From Bacteroidia bacterium (GTDB taxonomy: Bacteria > Bacteroidota > Bacteroidia > Bacteroidales > Azobacteroidaceae): DNA of 46,665 nt. This document shows positions 1-7,365 of this stretch, piece by piece (the first letter of the stretch is position 1; each line of letters starts with the position of its first letter). The notes below the pieces were generated by a model. It saw nothing but the letters and a program-made list of their open reading frames with translations, had not been told where the DNA came from and searched no databases. The stretch is from the NCBI GenBank assembly GCA_026000155.1, contig BNYG01000020.1, positions 1 to 46,665 on the forward strand, read 5' to 3'. The translations under genes and the position numbers were made by a program.

Positions 1-123
1 TTGATACGGATAATCGTGGCGCTAATCAGGAAGAAAGTGCCATATGATCAGAATACGTATAGGTTTTATGCTTCTCGAAGAGAAGCTGAAGAAACAAAAA
101 ATAAATTGTTAATTTATTGTTAA
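1..123 (+). CDS. Possible C-terminal end of an IS110-like recombinase (partial, cut by window edge)
   Basis: Frame 1 is open from the window edge to TAA at 121-123 and gives 40 residues. The first part (IRIIVALIRKKVPYD) resembles the conserved tail of IS110/IS1111-type (DEDD) recombinases, where a basic amphipathic helix is followed by a Tyr-Asp or Tyr-Asn pair. That is a resemblance from memory and only the last 40 residues are visible, so it is weak. A second frame (from base 3) stays open only to about base 44. The structured non-coding DNA that follows would suit the non-coding end of such an element. Confidence 0.3.
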   Translation: MIRIIVALIRKKVPYDQNTYRFYASRREAEETKNKLLIYC

Positions 124-457
124 TCTCAATAAAATAGTAGGATATTAACATAGAATACATGGATATTCTCTCCATGCTCTGCGGTCCTAGGATAACCTGT
201 ATATACGGATTTGAAATACCCATGCTAACGCATAGGCATTTGCAAATTACCCTGTATATACTTTTGAAATTTCCTAGGTCTCAGAGCATCTCGAATAATA
301 GCAAACGCTATTTATTATGTCTTACAATGTGTCTATTAACACATTTATTTCACCATAAGCGGAATATTATTATTTGTTTTTTAATTTGAGCGTAAAAATA
401 ATACTTTTATTTTATTTTTGATATAATTTTAGAATTAATTTGGCATTCGAATAAACT
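124..457. other. Non-coding stretch with a nested stem-loop and paired repeats
   Basis: No convincing gene. An 8-bp outer stem pairs ATGCTCTG (174-181) with CAGAGCAT (282-289). Inside it CCTAGG (186-191) pairs with CCTAGG (273-278). At the centre 214-241 forms an imperfect hairpin with loop TAAC. The internal-loop strands carry a direct repeat: CCTGTATATAC at 196-206 and 251-261, each followed by TTTGAAAT (210-217, 263-270). A competing hairpin CATGGA/TCCATG (158-176) overlaps the outer stem. A further hairpin AATGTGT/ACACATT (326-345) is followed by TATTT. The arrangement looks like a structured RNA or the end of a mobile element; transcription is not shown. Confidence 0.45.
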
Positions 458-889
458 TTAGCCTTTATACAATGCATCTGCCGATAGAAAATCACTTGGA
501 GATAGAACACTTAACAAACTATATTTGTAGTCTTTCGTGTTTCTTGTAATGATAATCTTTATTGCACTATTTAATTCTGCCGAATAATTTTGCAGAGCAT
601 CTTCAAAATCTTTGAATGATGAATTTAAGGCATGTATTACTACTTTTTTATCAATCATTACAATATCAACAATCAAGAGTAAAGATTTTATCAAATCTAT
701 AGCTTTCTCATGTTTGACAATTTTGCACAAGATATAATAAACATTACTTATAATCAAGGGTGTTGTATAACATTCAATTTTTTTAGTTTCACTTAGTGAA
801 AAGATTTTAGCGGCATCAACAGAGAAAGGAGTCCGGTCTAAGAAAAAATCCAATATAACATCGGAATCAATTAAAATTTTAGTCATCAT
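458..889 (-). CDS. PIN-domain ribonuclease toxin (VapC-like)
   Basis: A 143-residue protein with the PIN fold pattern. An early acidic cluster follows the first strand (ILIDSDVILD, Asp8, Asp10 and Asp14). A central acidic motif is DFEDALQ (Asp94, Glu96, Asp97). Late in the protein comes TRNTKD (Asn117, Asp120), typical of the PIN_3 type. PIN toxins cleave RNA, often tRNA, using Mg2+ held by these acidic residues. Its ATG (889-887) directly abuts the TGA of the antitoxin gene upstream, so the two are co-transcribed and probably translationally coupled. A second ATG follows at once (886-884), so the exact start is uncertain by one codon. The family is fairly secure; the RNA target is unknown. 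Confidence 0.8.
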   Translation of the reverse strand: MMTKILIDSDVILDFFLDRTPFSVDAAKIFSLSETKKIECYTTPLIISNVYYILCKIVKHEKAIDLIKSLLLIVDIVMIDKKVVIHALNSSFKDFEDALQNYSAELNSAIKIIITRNTKDYKYSLLSVLSPSDFLSADALYKG

Positions 890-1144
890 TCATAAATATT
901 TTTCAGTACGTATTTCTTCCATTAGCTTTTTATAATTATAGTCAAAATTTTCAGGCGCTTTAACCGCTCCTTTTAATGATTTGACAATTGGGGTTAATTC
1001 AACCTCATTTGGAGAAACATCCGATGTAATTGATTTAAGATAGTTTTCTATCAAATCAGACAGGCTGTGTTCTCTGTTTTTTGCATATATTTTTGCTTTC
1101 GCAATAACCGAATGCTCCATTGTTAATGTTAACTTCGTATCCAT
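890..1144 (-). CDS. Antitoxin, DUF6364-like, partner of the PIN toxin
   Basis: An 84-residue protein. The N-terminal half (MDTKLTLTMEHSVIAKAKIY, then a segment including LSDLIENYL) has the strand-helix-helix pattern of ribbon-helix-helix antitoxins, with the beta strand TKLTLTM as the presumed DNA-contacting ribbon. The C-terminal half is charged and probably wraps the toxin. It precedes the toxin with zero spacing, the usual order for antitoxin-first type II modules. Its promoter (-33 TTTG, -7 TATTTTTG) overlaps the palindrome CACGTGC/GCACGTG, a good candidate operator for autorepression. The DUF6364 assignment is from sequence resemblance only. Confidence 0.75.
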   Translation of the reverse strand: MDTKLTLTMEHSVIAKAKIYAKNREHSLSDLIENYLKSITSDVSPNEVELTPIVKSLKGAVKAPENFDYNYKKLMEEIRTEKYL

Positions 1145-1168
1145 ACTTTCTGCTTGCTTTATATTCTA

Positions 1169-1200
1169 CAAAAATAAGAAAAAATTATTACACGTGCAAA
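1169..1200 (-). promoter_or_regulatory. Promoter of the toxin-antitoxin operon
   Basis: On the minus strand TTTG (1200-1197) is followed after 20 bases by TATTTTTG (1176-1169), an exact fit to the Bacteroidetes -33/-7 consensus. Transcription would start near 1162, about 18 bases before the antitoxin ATG. Confidence 0.7.
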
Positions 1201-1219
1201 TTTAAATTATTCGCACGTG
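1191..1219. promoter_or_regulatory. Palindromic operator candidate between two divergent promoters
   Basis: CACGTGC (1191-1197) and GCACGTG (1213-1219) are perfect inverted 7-mers separated by 15 AT-rich bases; each half also contains the 6-bp palindrome CACGTG. The left half overlaps the -33 element of the toxin-antitoxin promoter. The right half lies 13 bases before the gpmI -33. Placement fits autoregulation by the antitoxin-toxin complex. Confidence 0.6.
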
Positions 1220-1232
1220 CTTTTGCGACAAA

Positions 1233-1264
1233 TTTGGAAATCTCCCAATTTTCCTGTAAGTTTG
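1233..1264 (+). promoter_or_regulatory. Promoter of gpmI
   Basis: TTTG at 1233-1236, then 20 bases, then TAAGTTTG at 1257-1264: an exact Bacteroidetes-type promoter. It gives a leader of roughly 30 bases before the ATG at 1300. Confidence 0.75.
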
Positions 1265-1299
1265 TACCATTCAATTAACAATATCATATTATTATACTC

Positions 1300-2826
1300 A
1301 TGGCAAAAAAGAAAGCATTATTGGTTATCCTCGATGGTTGGGGATTTGGCGATCATACCAAAAAAGACGTAATATACTGTGCGGAAACTCCTTACTGGGA
1401 TTATCTTTTGAAAACGTATCCTTATGCGCAATTGCAGGCATCGGGCGAAAATGTGGGATTGCCCGACGGGCAAATGGGTAATTCGGAAGTCGGTCACTTG
1501 AATATCGGCGCCGGGCGCGTGGTCTATCAGGATTTGGTAAAAATCAATATCGCTGCCCGCGATAATTCCATCCTGGAAAACCCGGCGATCAAACAAGCTT
1601 ATTCCTACGCAAAAGAAAAGAATAAACAGATTCATTTGATAGGATTGGTTTCCAATGGCGGGGTGCACAGCTCGTTGGAACATTTATTCAAACTGACGGA
1701 TATCAGTAAGTTATATGGTGTGGATAAAACATTTGTGCATTGTTTCATGGACGGACGCGATACCGACCCCAAAAGCGGAGCCGGTTTTATTCGGGAACTG
1801 GACGAGCATTTGAAAAAAACAACCGGTCGGATTGCTTCGATTGTAGGACGTTACTACGCCATGGATCGCGATAAACGTTGGGAGCGGGTAAAGGAAGCCT
1901 ACGATTTATTGGTCAACGGAACCGGAACACCCACCGAAAATCCGGTCGATGCCGTAGAACAATCGTATTTAGACGGTGTTACGGACGAATTTATCAAACC
2001 GATTGTCTGTGTCAAAGACGGCAAACCGGTTTCCGTCATCGAAGAAGGCGATGTGGTCATTTTCTTCAATTACCGCAACGACCGCGCCAAAGAACTGACT
2101 GTCGTTCTTTCGCAACAAGATATGCCGGAACAAGGAATGCATACCATTCCCAACCTCCAGTATTTTTCCATGACTCCCTACGATCCTACCTTCAAAAATG
2201 TGCATATCATTTTCGATAAAGACAATGTGGACAATACCTTGGGAGAATATCTTTCGGCTTTGAATTTAAAACAACTCCATATTGCGGAAACCGAAAAATA
2301 CGCTCATGTCACATTCTTTTTCAACGGAGGCAGGGAAGATCCTTACAAAGGGGAAGAACGGATTCTGGTGGCTTCTCCGAAAGTGGCGACTTACGATTTG
2401 AAACCGGAAATGTCTGCTTTCGAAGTGAAAGACCAATTGGTGAAAGCCATTCAGTCACAACAATTTGATTTTATTGTTGTCAATTATGCCAATGGCGATA
2501 TGGTCGGCCATACGGGAATATATGAGGCCATTGAAAAAGCCGTCAAAGCGATAGATGCCTGTTTGAAAGATACGATTGAAGCGGCCAAAGCCAACGGATA
2601 CGAGTCCATCATTATTGCCGACCACGGAAACGCCGATTGTGCACAGAACGCCGACGGCAGTCCCAATACGGCTCATTCCCTGAATCCCGTGCCGTTTGTT
2701 TTTGTATCGGACAATAAAGAGGCAAAAGTAGAAAACGGTAAATTGGCAGATGTGGCTCCGAGTATTTTACACATTTTGGAATTGCCGCAACCCAAAGAAA
2801 TGACGGGCCGGAATTTGATACAATAA
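1300..2826 (+). CDS. gpmI: 2,3-bisphosphoglycerate-independent phosphoglycerate mutase
   Basis: This cytoplasmic glycolytic enzyme interconverts 3- and 2-phosphoglycerate using two metal ions (usually Mn2+) and a phosphoserine intermediate. The 508-residue length matches the family. The N-terminal phosphatase-like segment carries ILDGWG with the first metal-binding Asp. The catalytic serine is Ser62 in QMGNSEVGH. The phosphotransferase insert has [23 protein letters not shown] and FFNYRNDRA. The C-terminal metal sites appear as [21 protein letters not shown] and TAHSLNPVP. It is a single gene with its own promoter and an ordinary AT-rich leader. It is intact, with no sign of transfer. Confidence 0.97.
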   Translation: MAKKKALLVILDGWGFGDHTKKDVIYCAETPYWDYLLKTYPYAQLQASGENVGLPDGQMGNSEVGHLNIGAGRVVYQDLVKINIAARDNSILENPAIKQAYSYAKEKNKQIHLIGLVSNGGVHSSLEHLFKLTDISKLYGVDKTFVHCFMDGRDTDPKSGAGFIRELDEHLKKTTGRIASIVGRYYAMDRDKRWERVKEAYDLLVNGTGTPTENPVDAVEQSYLDGVTDEFIKPIVCVKDGKPVSVIEEGDVVIFFNYRNDRAKELTVVLSQQDMPEQGMHTIPNLQYFSMTPYDPTFKNVHIIFDKDNVDNTLGEYLSALNLKQLHIAETEKYAHVTFFFNGGREDPYKGEERILVASPKVATYDLKPEMSAFEVKDQLVKAIQSQQFDFIVVNYANGDMVGHTGIYEAIEKAVKAIDACLKDTIEAAKANGYESIIIADHGNADCAQNADGSPNTAHSLNPVPFVFVSDNKEAKVENGKLADVAPSILHILELPQPKEMTGRNLIQ

Positions 2827-2880
2827 CACCGGTTCTGTCACTTTTATGTTAAAATTAGGTGTTACTTTATAAAAAAGATT

Positions 2881-2888
2881 TACCTTTG
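2881..2888 (+). promoter_or_regulatory. -7 element for the outer-membrane barrel gene
   Basis: TACCTTTG matches TAnnTTTG and is followed by CA as in many Bacteroidetes promoters. No good TTTG is seen at the -33 distance. The leader to the ATG at 2951 would be about 55-60 bases, A/T-rich, with no Shine-Dalgarno sequence. Confidence 0.6.
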
Positions 2889-2950
2889 CACCCGTTAAAA
2901 TAACGAATAGATATATGTCTATTTAGTAATAACTTAAAAACAAATTTAAA

Positions 2951-3454
2951 ATGAAGAAAGTAATTTTAGTTATGGTGATTGCCTTAGTAGGCATTGGTAC
3001 AGTGAATGCTCAGTTTACAAAAGGTGGAAAAACTCTTTCAGGTAGATTAACCGGTTTCGATTTTAGTTATGCAACCGGTGACAACGATTACAAGAATCTC
3101 AATGTTGATTTATCTATCGCAGGTTCTTATTTCGTTGCTGATAATGTGGCTATTAATGCTATCGTTGGCCTTTCAAGTAACAAGTATCTGGAGAATGATG
3201 CTACTACTAATTTCACATTTGGTGTTGGCGCAAGATATTATTTCTTGGGTGGACTATATGCAGGTTTAGCCTATCAAGGCGTTCAAGTTCAAGATGTAGA
3301 TTTAGCAAATTATGGGAATCTTGAAGTAGGTTACGATTACTACATTACGGATAATGTATTTTTCGAACCGGCTGTTTATTTCGCAAAAGGCCTTAGTAAT
3401 GTTGACAAATCTTCAACCTTTGGCTTATCTATCGGTATCGGTGTAAATTTCTGA
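2951..3454 (+). CDS. Small outer-membrane beta-barrel protein
   Basis: A 167-residue protein with a Sec signal peptide (hydrophobic stretch ending GTVNAQ, cleavage about residue 20/21). Alternating hydrophobic-polar strands follow, rich in Gly and aromatic residues, such as YFVADNVAINAIVG, FTFGVGARYYFLGGLYAG and VGYDYYITDNVFFEPAVYF. The chain ends in a terminal strand with a final Phe (SIGIGVNF), the usual signal for insertion by the BAM complex. The size suits an 8-strand barrel of the OmpX/OmpW-like type. No enzymatic motif is seen, so the role is probably structural or in surface interaction. It has its own promoter and converges on the PAP2 gene, with only 10 bases between the stops. Confidence 0.8.
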   Translation: MKKVILVMVIALVGIGTVNAQFTKGGKTLSGRLTGFDFSYATGDNDYKNLNVDLSIAGSYFVADNVAINAIVGLSSNKYLENDATTNFTFGVGARYYFLGGLYAGLAYQGVQVQDVDLANYGNLEVGYDYYITDNVFFEPAVYFAKGLSNVDKSSTFGLSIGIGVNF

Positions 3455-3464
3455 TTCTCTTCAG

Positions 3465-4223
3465 TTAAAACTGATACGATAAACTCAATCCCCCCTGTTG
3501 CCCTGTGTAATAGGGGGTTATTGCTAACTGAGAGTTAGTGGTTTGGTTGCAGAGAAACAAGCGCTTATTGAAAGGCAGCAACCAGTATCCTATTTCTGCG
3601 CTTAAAATACCGAAACCGGCGCCCGCAAGCACATCCGACGCCCAATGTCTTTCATTATACACCCGCAATACGCCAACGCCTGTCGCTACCGAATAAGCGG
3701 CAATTCCATACCACGGAGAATCATCCCCATATTCCCGTCGAACCAATTCCGCGCCCATAAATGCCGTAGCCGTATGACCGGAAGGAAATGAATTCAATTG
3801 ATTGGGCTTATCCGGACGAGGATGCCCGACAGCATATTTTACACCACCGACCAAAATACCCATGGATAAATAAGAAGTAGCCAAAATAAGCGTACGATCC
3901 GCATAACTATGTTTCGGTTTAGCGCCCACCAGGCTTAAACCATAAAAAGAAACAGCAGGCAGGTATTGGATATAATTATCTATTGCCACCTTATGCGAAC
4001 GATGGGAGGCAACCTCCTCTTTAATATCTTTTACCAAGTCGCTACCACTTCCCAATGCGCCGATCGTAATCAGGGAAGCAGGAATAATCAATTGTTTGAG
4101 CGTGAATTTGGTCGTCGCATCCGCCACCTGAACGTCAATACTGTCGTTTTTTTCCTGGGCAAGAAGGGCAAACGGAAATAGGAAAATTAAAAAACAAATC
4201 AAAAGAAATAATATTATTTTCAT
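3465..4223 (-). CDS. PAP2-family phosphatase, membrane-associated, exported
   Basis: A 252-residue protein with an N-terminal signal or anchor helix (residues 1-22) and the three PAP2 signature blocks: KYAVGHPRP (129-137), PSGH (147-150) and RVYNERHWASD (187-197). These contain the Arg and the two catalytic His (about 150 and 193) expected of the acid phosphatase/lipid phosphatase fold. Such proteins remove phosphate from lipid phosphates (phosphatidate, undecaprenyl pyrophosphate, lipid A) on the periplasmic side. The substrate cannot be told from sequence. Before the first block there is a long spacer (residues 23-100) rich in polar residues. It is monocistronic and divergent from the peptidase gene. 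Confidence 0.87.
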   Translation of the reverse strand: MKIILFLLICFLIFLFPFALLAQEKNDSIDVQVADATTKFTLKQLIIPASLITIGALGSGSDLVKDIKEEVASHRSHKVAIDNYIQYLPAVSFYGLSLVGAKPKHSYADRTLILATSYLSMGILVGGVKYAVGHPRPDKPNQLNSFPSGHTATAFMGAELVRREYGDDSPWYGIAAYSVATGVGVLRVYNERHWASDVLAGAGFGILSAEIGYWLLPFNKRLFLCNQTTNSQLAITPYYTGQQGGLSLSYQF

Positions 4224-4251
4224 CTTTACTATGCAAAATAGATAATCCCTG

Positions 4252-4259
4252 CAAAATTA
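4252..4259 (-). promoter_or_regulatory. -7 element for the PAP2 gene
   Basis: Minus-strand TAATTTTG fits TAnnTTTG, about 29 bases before the ATG at 4223. The -33 region shows no clear TTTG. Confidence 0.45.
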
Positions 4260-4272
4260 GACAAAAATCCTT

Positions 4273-4280
4273 TATCTTTG
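4273..4280 (+). promoter_or_regulatory. -7 element for the dipeptidyl peptidase III gene
   Basis: TATCTTTG, an exact TAnnTTTG followed by CA, lies 31 bases before the ATG at 4312. It is 13 bases from the opposite-facing PAP2 -7 element, so the two promoters overlap. Confidence 0.6.
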
Positions 4281-4311
4281 CATTCTAATGAATTAAAAAA
4301 CAGGTTTAAAT

Positions 4312-6360
4312 ATGAAACAGACATTTTTTATTATGATGACAGCCCTATTGTGTTTCGCTTGCACAGGTGAAAAGAAAGCCGTTGAACCGGCAGAAAATTT
4401 CGATTATAATGTAGAAAAATTTGCCGATCTGGGCATTCTTCGCTATCAGGTAAGCGATTGGGACAGCCTTTCCCTCCATCAGAAACAATTGGTTTATTGC
4501 TTGCAGGAAGCCGCTTTGCACGGACGCGACATTTTATTTGACCAGAACAACCGCTACAATCTGGCCATCCGGAGAACATTGGAAGCCGTGTATGAAAATT
4601 ATCAAGGTGATAAAACAAGCAAAGATTACGAAGAATTTATTGTTTACCTGAAAAGGGTATGGTTTTCCAATGGCATTCACCACCATTATGGTGAAGAAAA
4701 ATTCTTCCCAGGATTTTCCGAAGCCTTTTTTGCGGATGCCGTTAAATCATTGGATATATCCTTGGTTCCGGTAAAAGCAGGGCAATCCGTAGATGATTTT
4801 TTGGCCGAAATCACTCCGGTCATGTTCAGTCCGGATTTGTATGCTAAAAAAGTCAATCAAGACAGCCGTTTGGATGTGATTGCCGCTTCCGCCAACAATT
4901 ATTACGGGGAAGGAGTCAGCCAGAAAGAAGTGGAAGACTTTTATAATGCCATGAAAAACCCGAATGACAGTACTCCGGTTCCTTACGGATTGAACAGCCG
5001 TTTGGTGAAAAAAGACGGAAAATTGGTAGAAGAAATCTATAAAGTAGGCGGTTTGTATTCGCTCGCTATTGAAAAAATCGTGTATTGGCTGGAAGAAGCT
5101 GCCAAATATGCGGAAAACGAGCAACAAAAACACGTAATCGATTTATTGGTCGATTTTTATAAAACCGGCAGTCTGAAAAAATACGATGAATATTCGATTG
5201 CCTGGGTACATGATACGGAATCGTTGGTGGATTTTGTCAACGGATTTACCGAATCGTACGGCGATGCTTTGGGCATCAAAGCCAGCTGGGAATCCATCGT
5301 CAATTTCAAGGATTTGAAGTCGGCGGCTATGACCAAAGTGCTGGGTAACAATGCGCAATGGTTCGAAGACCATTCTCCGGTTGATCCCCGTTTCAAGAAA
5401 AAAGAAGTGAAAGGCATCACGTTTAAAACCATTACGGCAGCCATTTTGGCCGGCGATTGTTATCCTTCCACGCCTATTGGTGTCAATTTGCCGAATTCCA
5501 ACTGGATACGCAAAGATTTCGGTTCCAAATCCGTGACGATTACCAACATTACGGAAGCCTACGACAAAGCGGCTGCCGGCAACGGATTCAATGACGAATT
5601 TGTTTGCTGTCCGCTGGAGAAAGAATTAATGGAGAAATACGGCTCGCAAACGGACAACTTGCATACCGATTTGCACGAATGTCTGGGACATGCTTCCGGA
5701 CAATTATTGCCGGGTGTTGATCAAGATGCTTTGAAAGTCTATGGCTCTACCATCGAAGAATCCCGCGCCGATTTATTCGGATTATATTATATGGGCGATC
5801 CTAAAATGCTGGAATTGGGTTTCTTGGACAATGCAGACGCTTATAAAGCCGAATATTACCGCTACCTCATGAACGGTTTGCTGACGCAGTTATCCCGCAT
5901 CGAATCAAGCAAAGAAATCGAAGAAGCGCACATGCGCAACCGCGCCCTGATTGCCCGTTGGGTATTAGACCACGGTCAAAAAGAAAATGTAGTGGAATTG
6001 AAAAAAGAAAACGGTAAAACGTTTGTCGTTATCAATGATTACACGAAATTACGCACTTTATTCGGTGAATTATTGGCTGAAATACAACGGGTTAAATCTG
6101 AAGGAGATTTCAAGGGCGCTCAAAAGCTTGTAGAATCATACGCCGTCAAAGTCGATCCGGAATTGCACAAGGAAATCTTGGAAAGATACAAAAAACTGAA
6201 TATTGCGCCTTACAAAGGTTTTGTCAATCCGGTGTATGAAGCGATAAAAGATAAGAAAGGCAATGTGACCGATATCAAAGTAACGTACACGGAAGGTTAC
6301 GCAGAACAGATGTTGCGCTATTCCAAAAATTATTCCGATCTTCCGACTTACAACGATTAA
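4312..6360 (+). CDS. Dipeptidyl peptidase III-like zinc metallopeptidase (family M49), lipoprotein
   Basis: A 682-residue protein, close to the length of bacterial DPP III. The zinc motif HECLGH spans residues 455-460 (HExxxH, the hallmark of M49). The second motif EESRAD (about 482-487) supplies the third zinc ligand and matches the family's EExRAE/D. M49 enzymes cut dipeptides from the N-terminus of short peptides. The N-terminus has a lipobox (LLCFACTG, Cys17), so this copy is probably a lipoprotein facing the periplasm or outer membrane. The upper lobe (residues 40-380) is the variable helical domain. The gene stands alone behind its own promoter. A palindromic repeat starts six bases after its stop and may act as its 3' end or terminator. 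Confidence 0.92.
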   Translation: MKQTFFIMMTALLCFACTGEKKAVEPAENFDYNVEKFADLGILRYQVSDWDSLSLHQKQLVYCLQEAALHGRDILFDQNNRYNLAIRRTLEAVYENYQGDKTSKDYEEFIVYLKRVWFSNGIHHHYGEEKFFPGFSEAFFADAVKSLDISLVPVKAGQSVDDFLAEITPVMFSPDLYAKKVNQDSRLDVIAASANNYYGEGVSQKEVEDFYNAMKNPNDSTPVPYGLNSRLVKKDGKLVEEIYKVGGLYSLAIEKIVYWLEEAAKYAENEQQKHVIDLLVDFYKTGSLKKYDEYSIAWVHDTESLVDFVNGFTESYGDALGIKASWESIVNFKDLKSAAMTKVLGNNAQWFEDHSPVDPRFKKKEVKGITFKTITAAILAGDCYPSTPIGVNLPNSNWIRKDFGSKSVTITNITEAYDKAAAGNGFNDEFVCCPLEKELMEKYGSQTDNLHTDLHECLGHASGQLLPGVDQDALKVYGSTIEESRADLFGLYYMGDPKMLELGFLDNADAYKAEYYRYLMNGLLTQLSRIESSKEIEEAHMRNRALIARWVLDHGQKENVVELKKENGKTFVVINDYTKLRTLFGELLAEIQRVKSEGDFKGAQKLVESYAVKVDPELHKEILERYKKLNIAPYKGFVNPVYEAIKDKKGNVTDIKVTYTEGYAEQMLRYSKNYSDLPTYND

Positions 6361-6366
6361 AAGAAC

Positions 6367-6463
6367 TTCTGTCATTGCGGGCTTGACCCGCAATCCCCTG
6401 CTAATCGTTAAACACTGATTAACGGACGTCTTGGGGTTGCGGGTCAAGCCCGCAATGACAGAA
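6367..6463. repeat. Palindromic dispersed element, copy 1 (REP/MITE-like)
   Basis: Two about 31-bp arms (6367-6398 and 6433-6463) are inverted copies that differ by one missing base; the core is TGTCATTGCGGGCTTGACCC. The 34-bp centre reads, on the opposite strand, AAGACGTCCGTTAATC..., similar to the start of the centre of copy 2 (AAGATGTTCGTTAAAT...). The two copies therefore lie in opposite orientations. Each arm also contains the self-complementary GCGGG-cttga-CCCGC. No transposase is nearby. Confidence 0.85.
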
Positions 6464-6467
6464 GATT

Positions 6468-6875
6468 TAGTATGCTTGTTTAACCAGATTCTCCATCTGA
6501 TCATTTATCGTTTTCAATTCGGAGAGATTAATCTCCTTTTGCCGCCATCGTTCGACCGGTTCCTGATAAAGTTCCAAAATTGCTTGTTCGACCGACGCTA
6601 ATTGTTGCATATATCCGGTGTTGGAGTGGTTATAAATTCGGATCGTTGGCGTCCACTTTTACCCAGCGGGTATTGTTTACCTCGTAATAAGCCGCTCCCC
6701 CTTCGGCATCGATCACCCCGAAATTAGCTTCCACTCCCACCGGCCGCGGATAATTATCCAAAAATGTCTCAAAATCAGACAAATTTTTACATTCCAATAA
6801 AGCTTTATACATCAGCTCCCCTTCGCGATCCATTTCTTTCACGTCGTCGTCTTTCAATTGGTAATGAGTTGGAAA
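6468..6875 (-). pseudogene. Broken C45/acyltransferase-family (AAT-like NTN hydrolase) gene
   Basis: Two fragments in different frames. The upstream part (6857 or slightly before, to 6630) encodes a stretch with NFGVIDAEGGAAYYEVNNTR and then WVKVDANDP. This is the pattern of isopenicillin-N acyltransferase/carcinine-hydrolase-like proteins of Bacteroidetes. It runs into TAA at 6632-6630. The other frame continues from about 6634 (YNHSNTGYMQQLASVEQAI...) to a stop at 6468-6470, which looks like the C-terminal tail of the same family. The N-terminal half, including the catalytic Cys, is missing: an in-frame TAG lies near 6876. So the gene has lost its start and the middle of its coding sequence. 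The repeat element abuts its 3' end, suggesting decay after rearrangement. Confidence 0.6.
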
Positions 6876-6957
6876 CTACAAGTACGGAAACATCTTTTGA
6901 GCTGAATTTAGCGGTATTGGCGTTAAAACATACGGTGAAAAAAGGGATAAAAAAATA
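6868..6957 (+). pseudogene. Short C-terminal gene remnant, unrecognised
   Basis: Plus-strand frame ending at TAA 6955-6957 encodes about 30 residues (ELETTSTETSFELNLAVLAL and a basic end KKGIKK). They look protein-like, but no start precedes them other than sequence antisense to the broken acyltransferase gene. This is probably debris of a second gene joined at about 6865. No family assigned. Confidence 0.3.
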
Positions 6958-6990
6958 AGAAAAAAAAATTGTTGCCTAAAAATAAAAACA

Positions 6991-6998
6991 TATCTTTG
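6991..6998 (+). promoter_or_regulatory. -7 element of the metal-efflux operon
   Basis: TATCTTTG followed by CA is an exact TAnnTTTG. A loose -33 (ATTG, 6968-6971) lies 19 bases upstream. The ATG of the first gene is only four bases after the -7 element, so the transcript would be leaderless or nearly so if this start is right. Confidence 0.6.
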
Positions 6999-7002
6999 CA
7001 GC

Positions 7003-7317
7003 ATGAGAATTTTGGCAATCTTGTTATCCGTTTATATCGTCCTGCTCTCGGCAGCCCCTTGTCATTGCGAGTTGGATGCGATTACGCATGATGATCATAC
7101 GGAACAACACGATGACGGCGCTGCCTCGCATGATTGTTCCGGCGCTTGTTCTCCCTTTTGCTTGTGCAACGCTTGCACCGGATTTACCAATAAAACTTTT
7201 TATAGCTATTTCCAACTGAAAACACCGGAATATGTTCCTTTGGGACATACCTTATATCTTTCTCAAACCTATTCATCTCCCTTTCTCCAAGGCATTTGGC
7301 AGCCACCGAGAATTTAA
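7003..7317 (+). CDS. Small exported Cys/His-rich protein of a metal-efflux operon (DUF6660-like)
   Basis: A 104-residue protein with a signal peptide (ILAILLSVYIVLLSAAPCHC). A segment dense in metal ligands follows: His in THDDHTEQHDD and ASHD, then Cys in CSGACSPFCLCNAC. The tail (residues 65-104) is aromatic and ends QPPRI. It stands first in the operon, 48 bases before the RND pump gene. Similar small Cys/His proteins precede CzcA-type pumps in other Bacteroidetes, so periplasmic metal binding or sensing is a fair inference. The family name is from memory. If the promoter at 6991 is used the ATG lies almost at the transcript start; no later in-frame ATG keeps the signal peptide. Confidence 0.65.
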   Translation: MRILAILLSVYIVLLSAAPCHCELDAITHDDHTEQHDDGAASHDCSGACSPFCLCNACTGFTNKTFYSYFQLKTPEYVPLGHTLYLSQTYSSPFLQGIWQPPRI

Positions 7318-7365
7318 AAACAGATCTGATTTTATCCGGATTGTTCTATTTTTAAATTTCATTTT

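Noticed and set aside
6136..6504. Minus-strand 122-residue open frame over the end of the peptidase gene
   Set aside because: Much of it translates the palindromic repeat (VIAGLTRNP type peptide) and antisense of the peptidase; a known kind of artefact.
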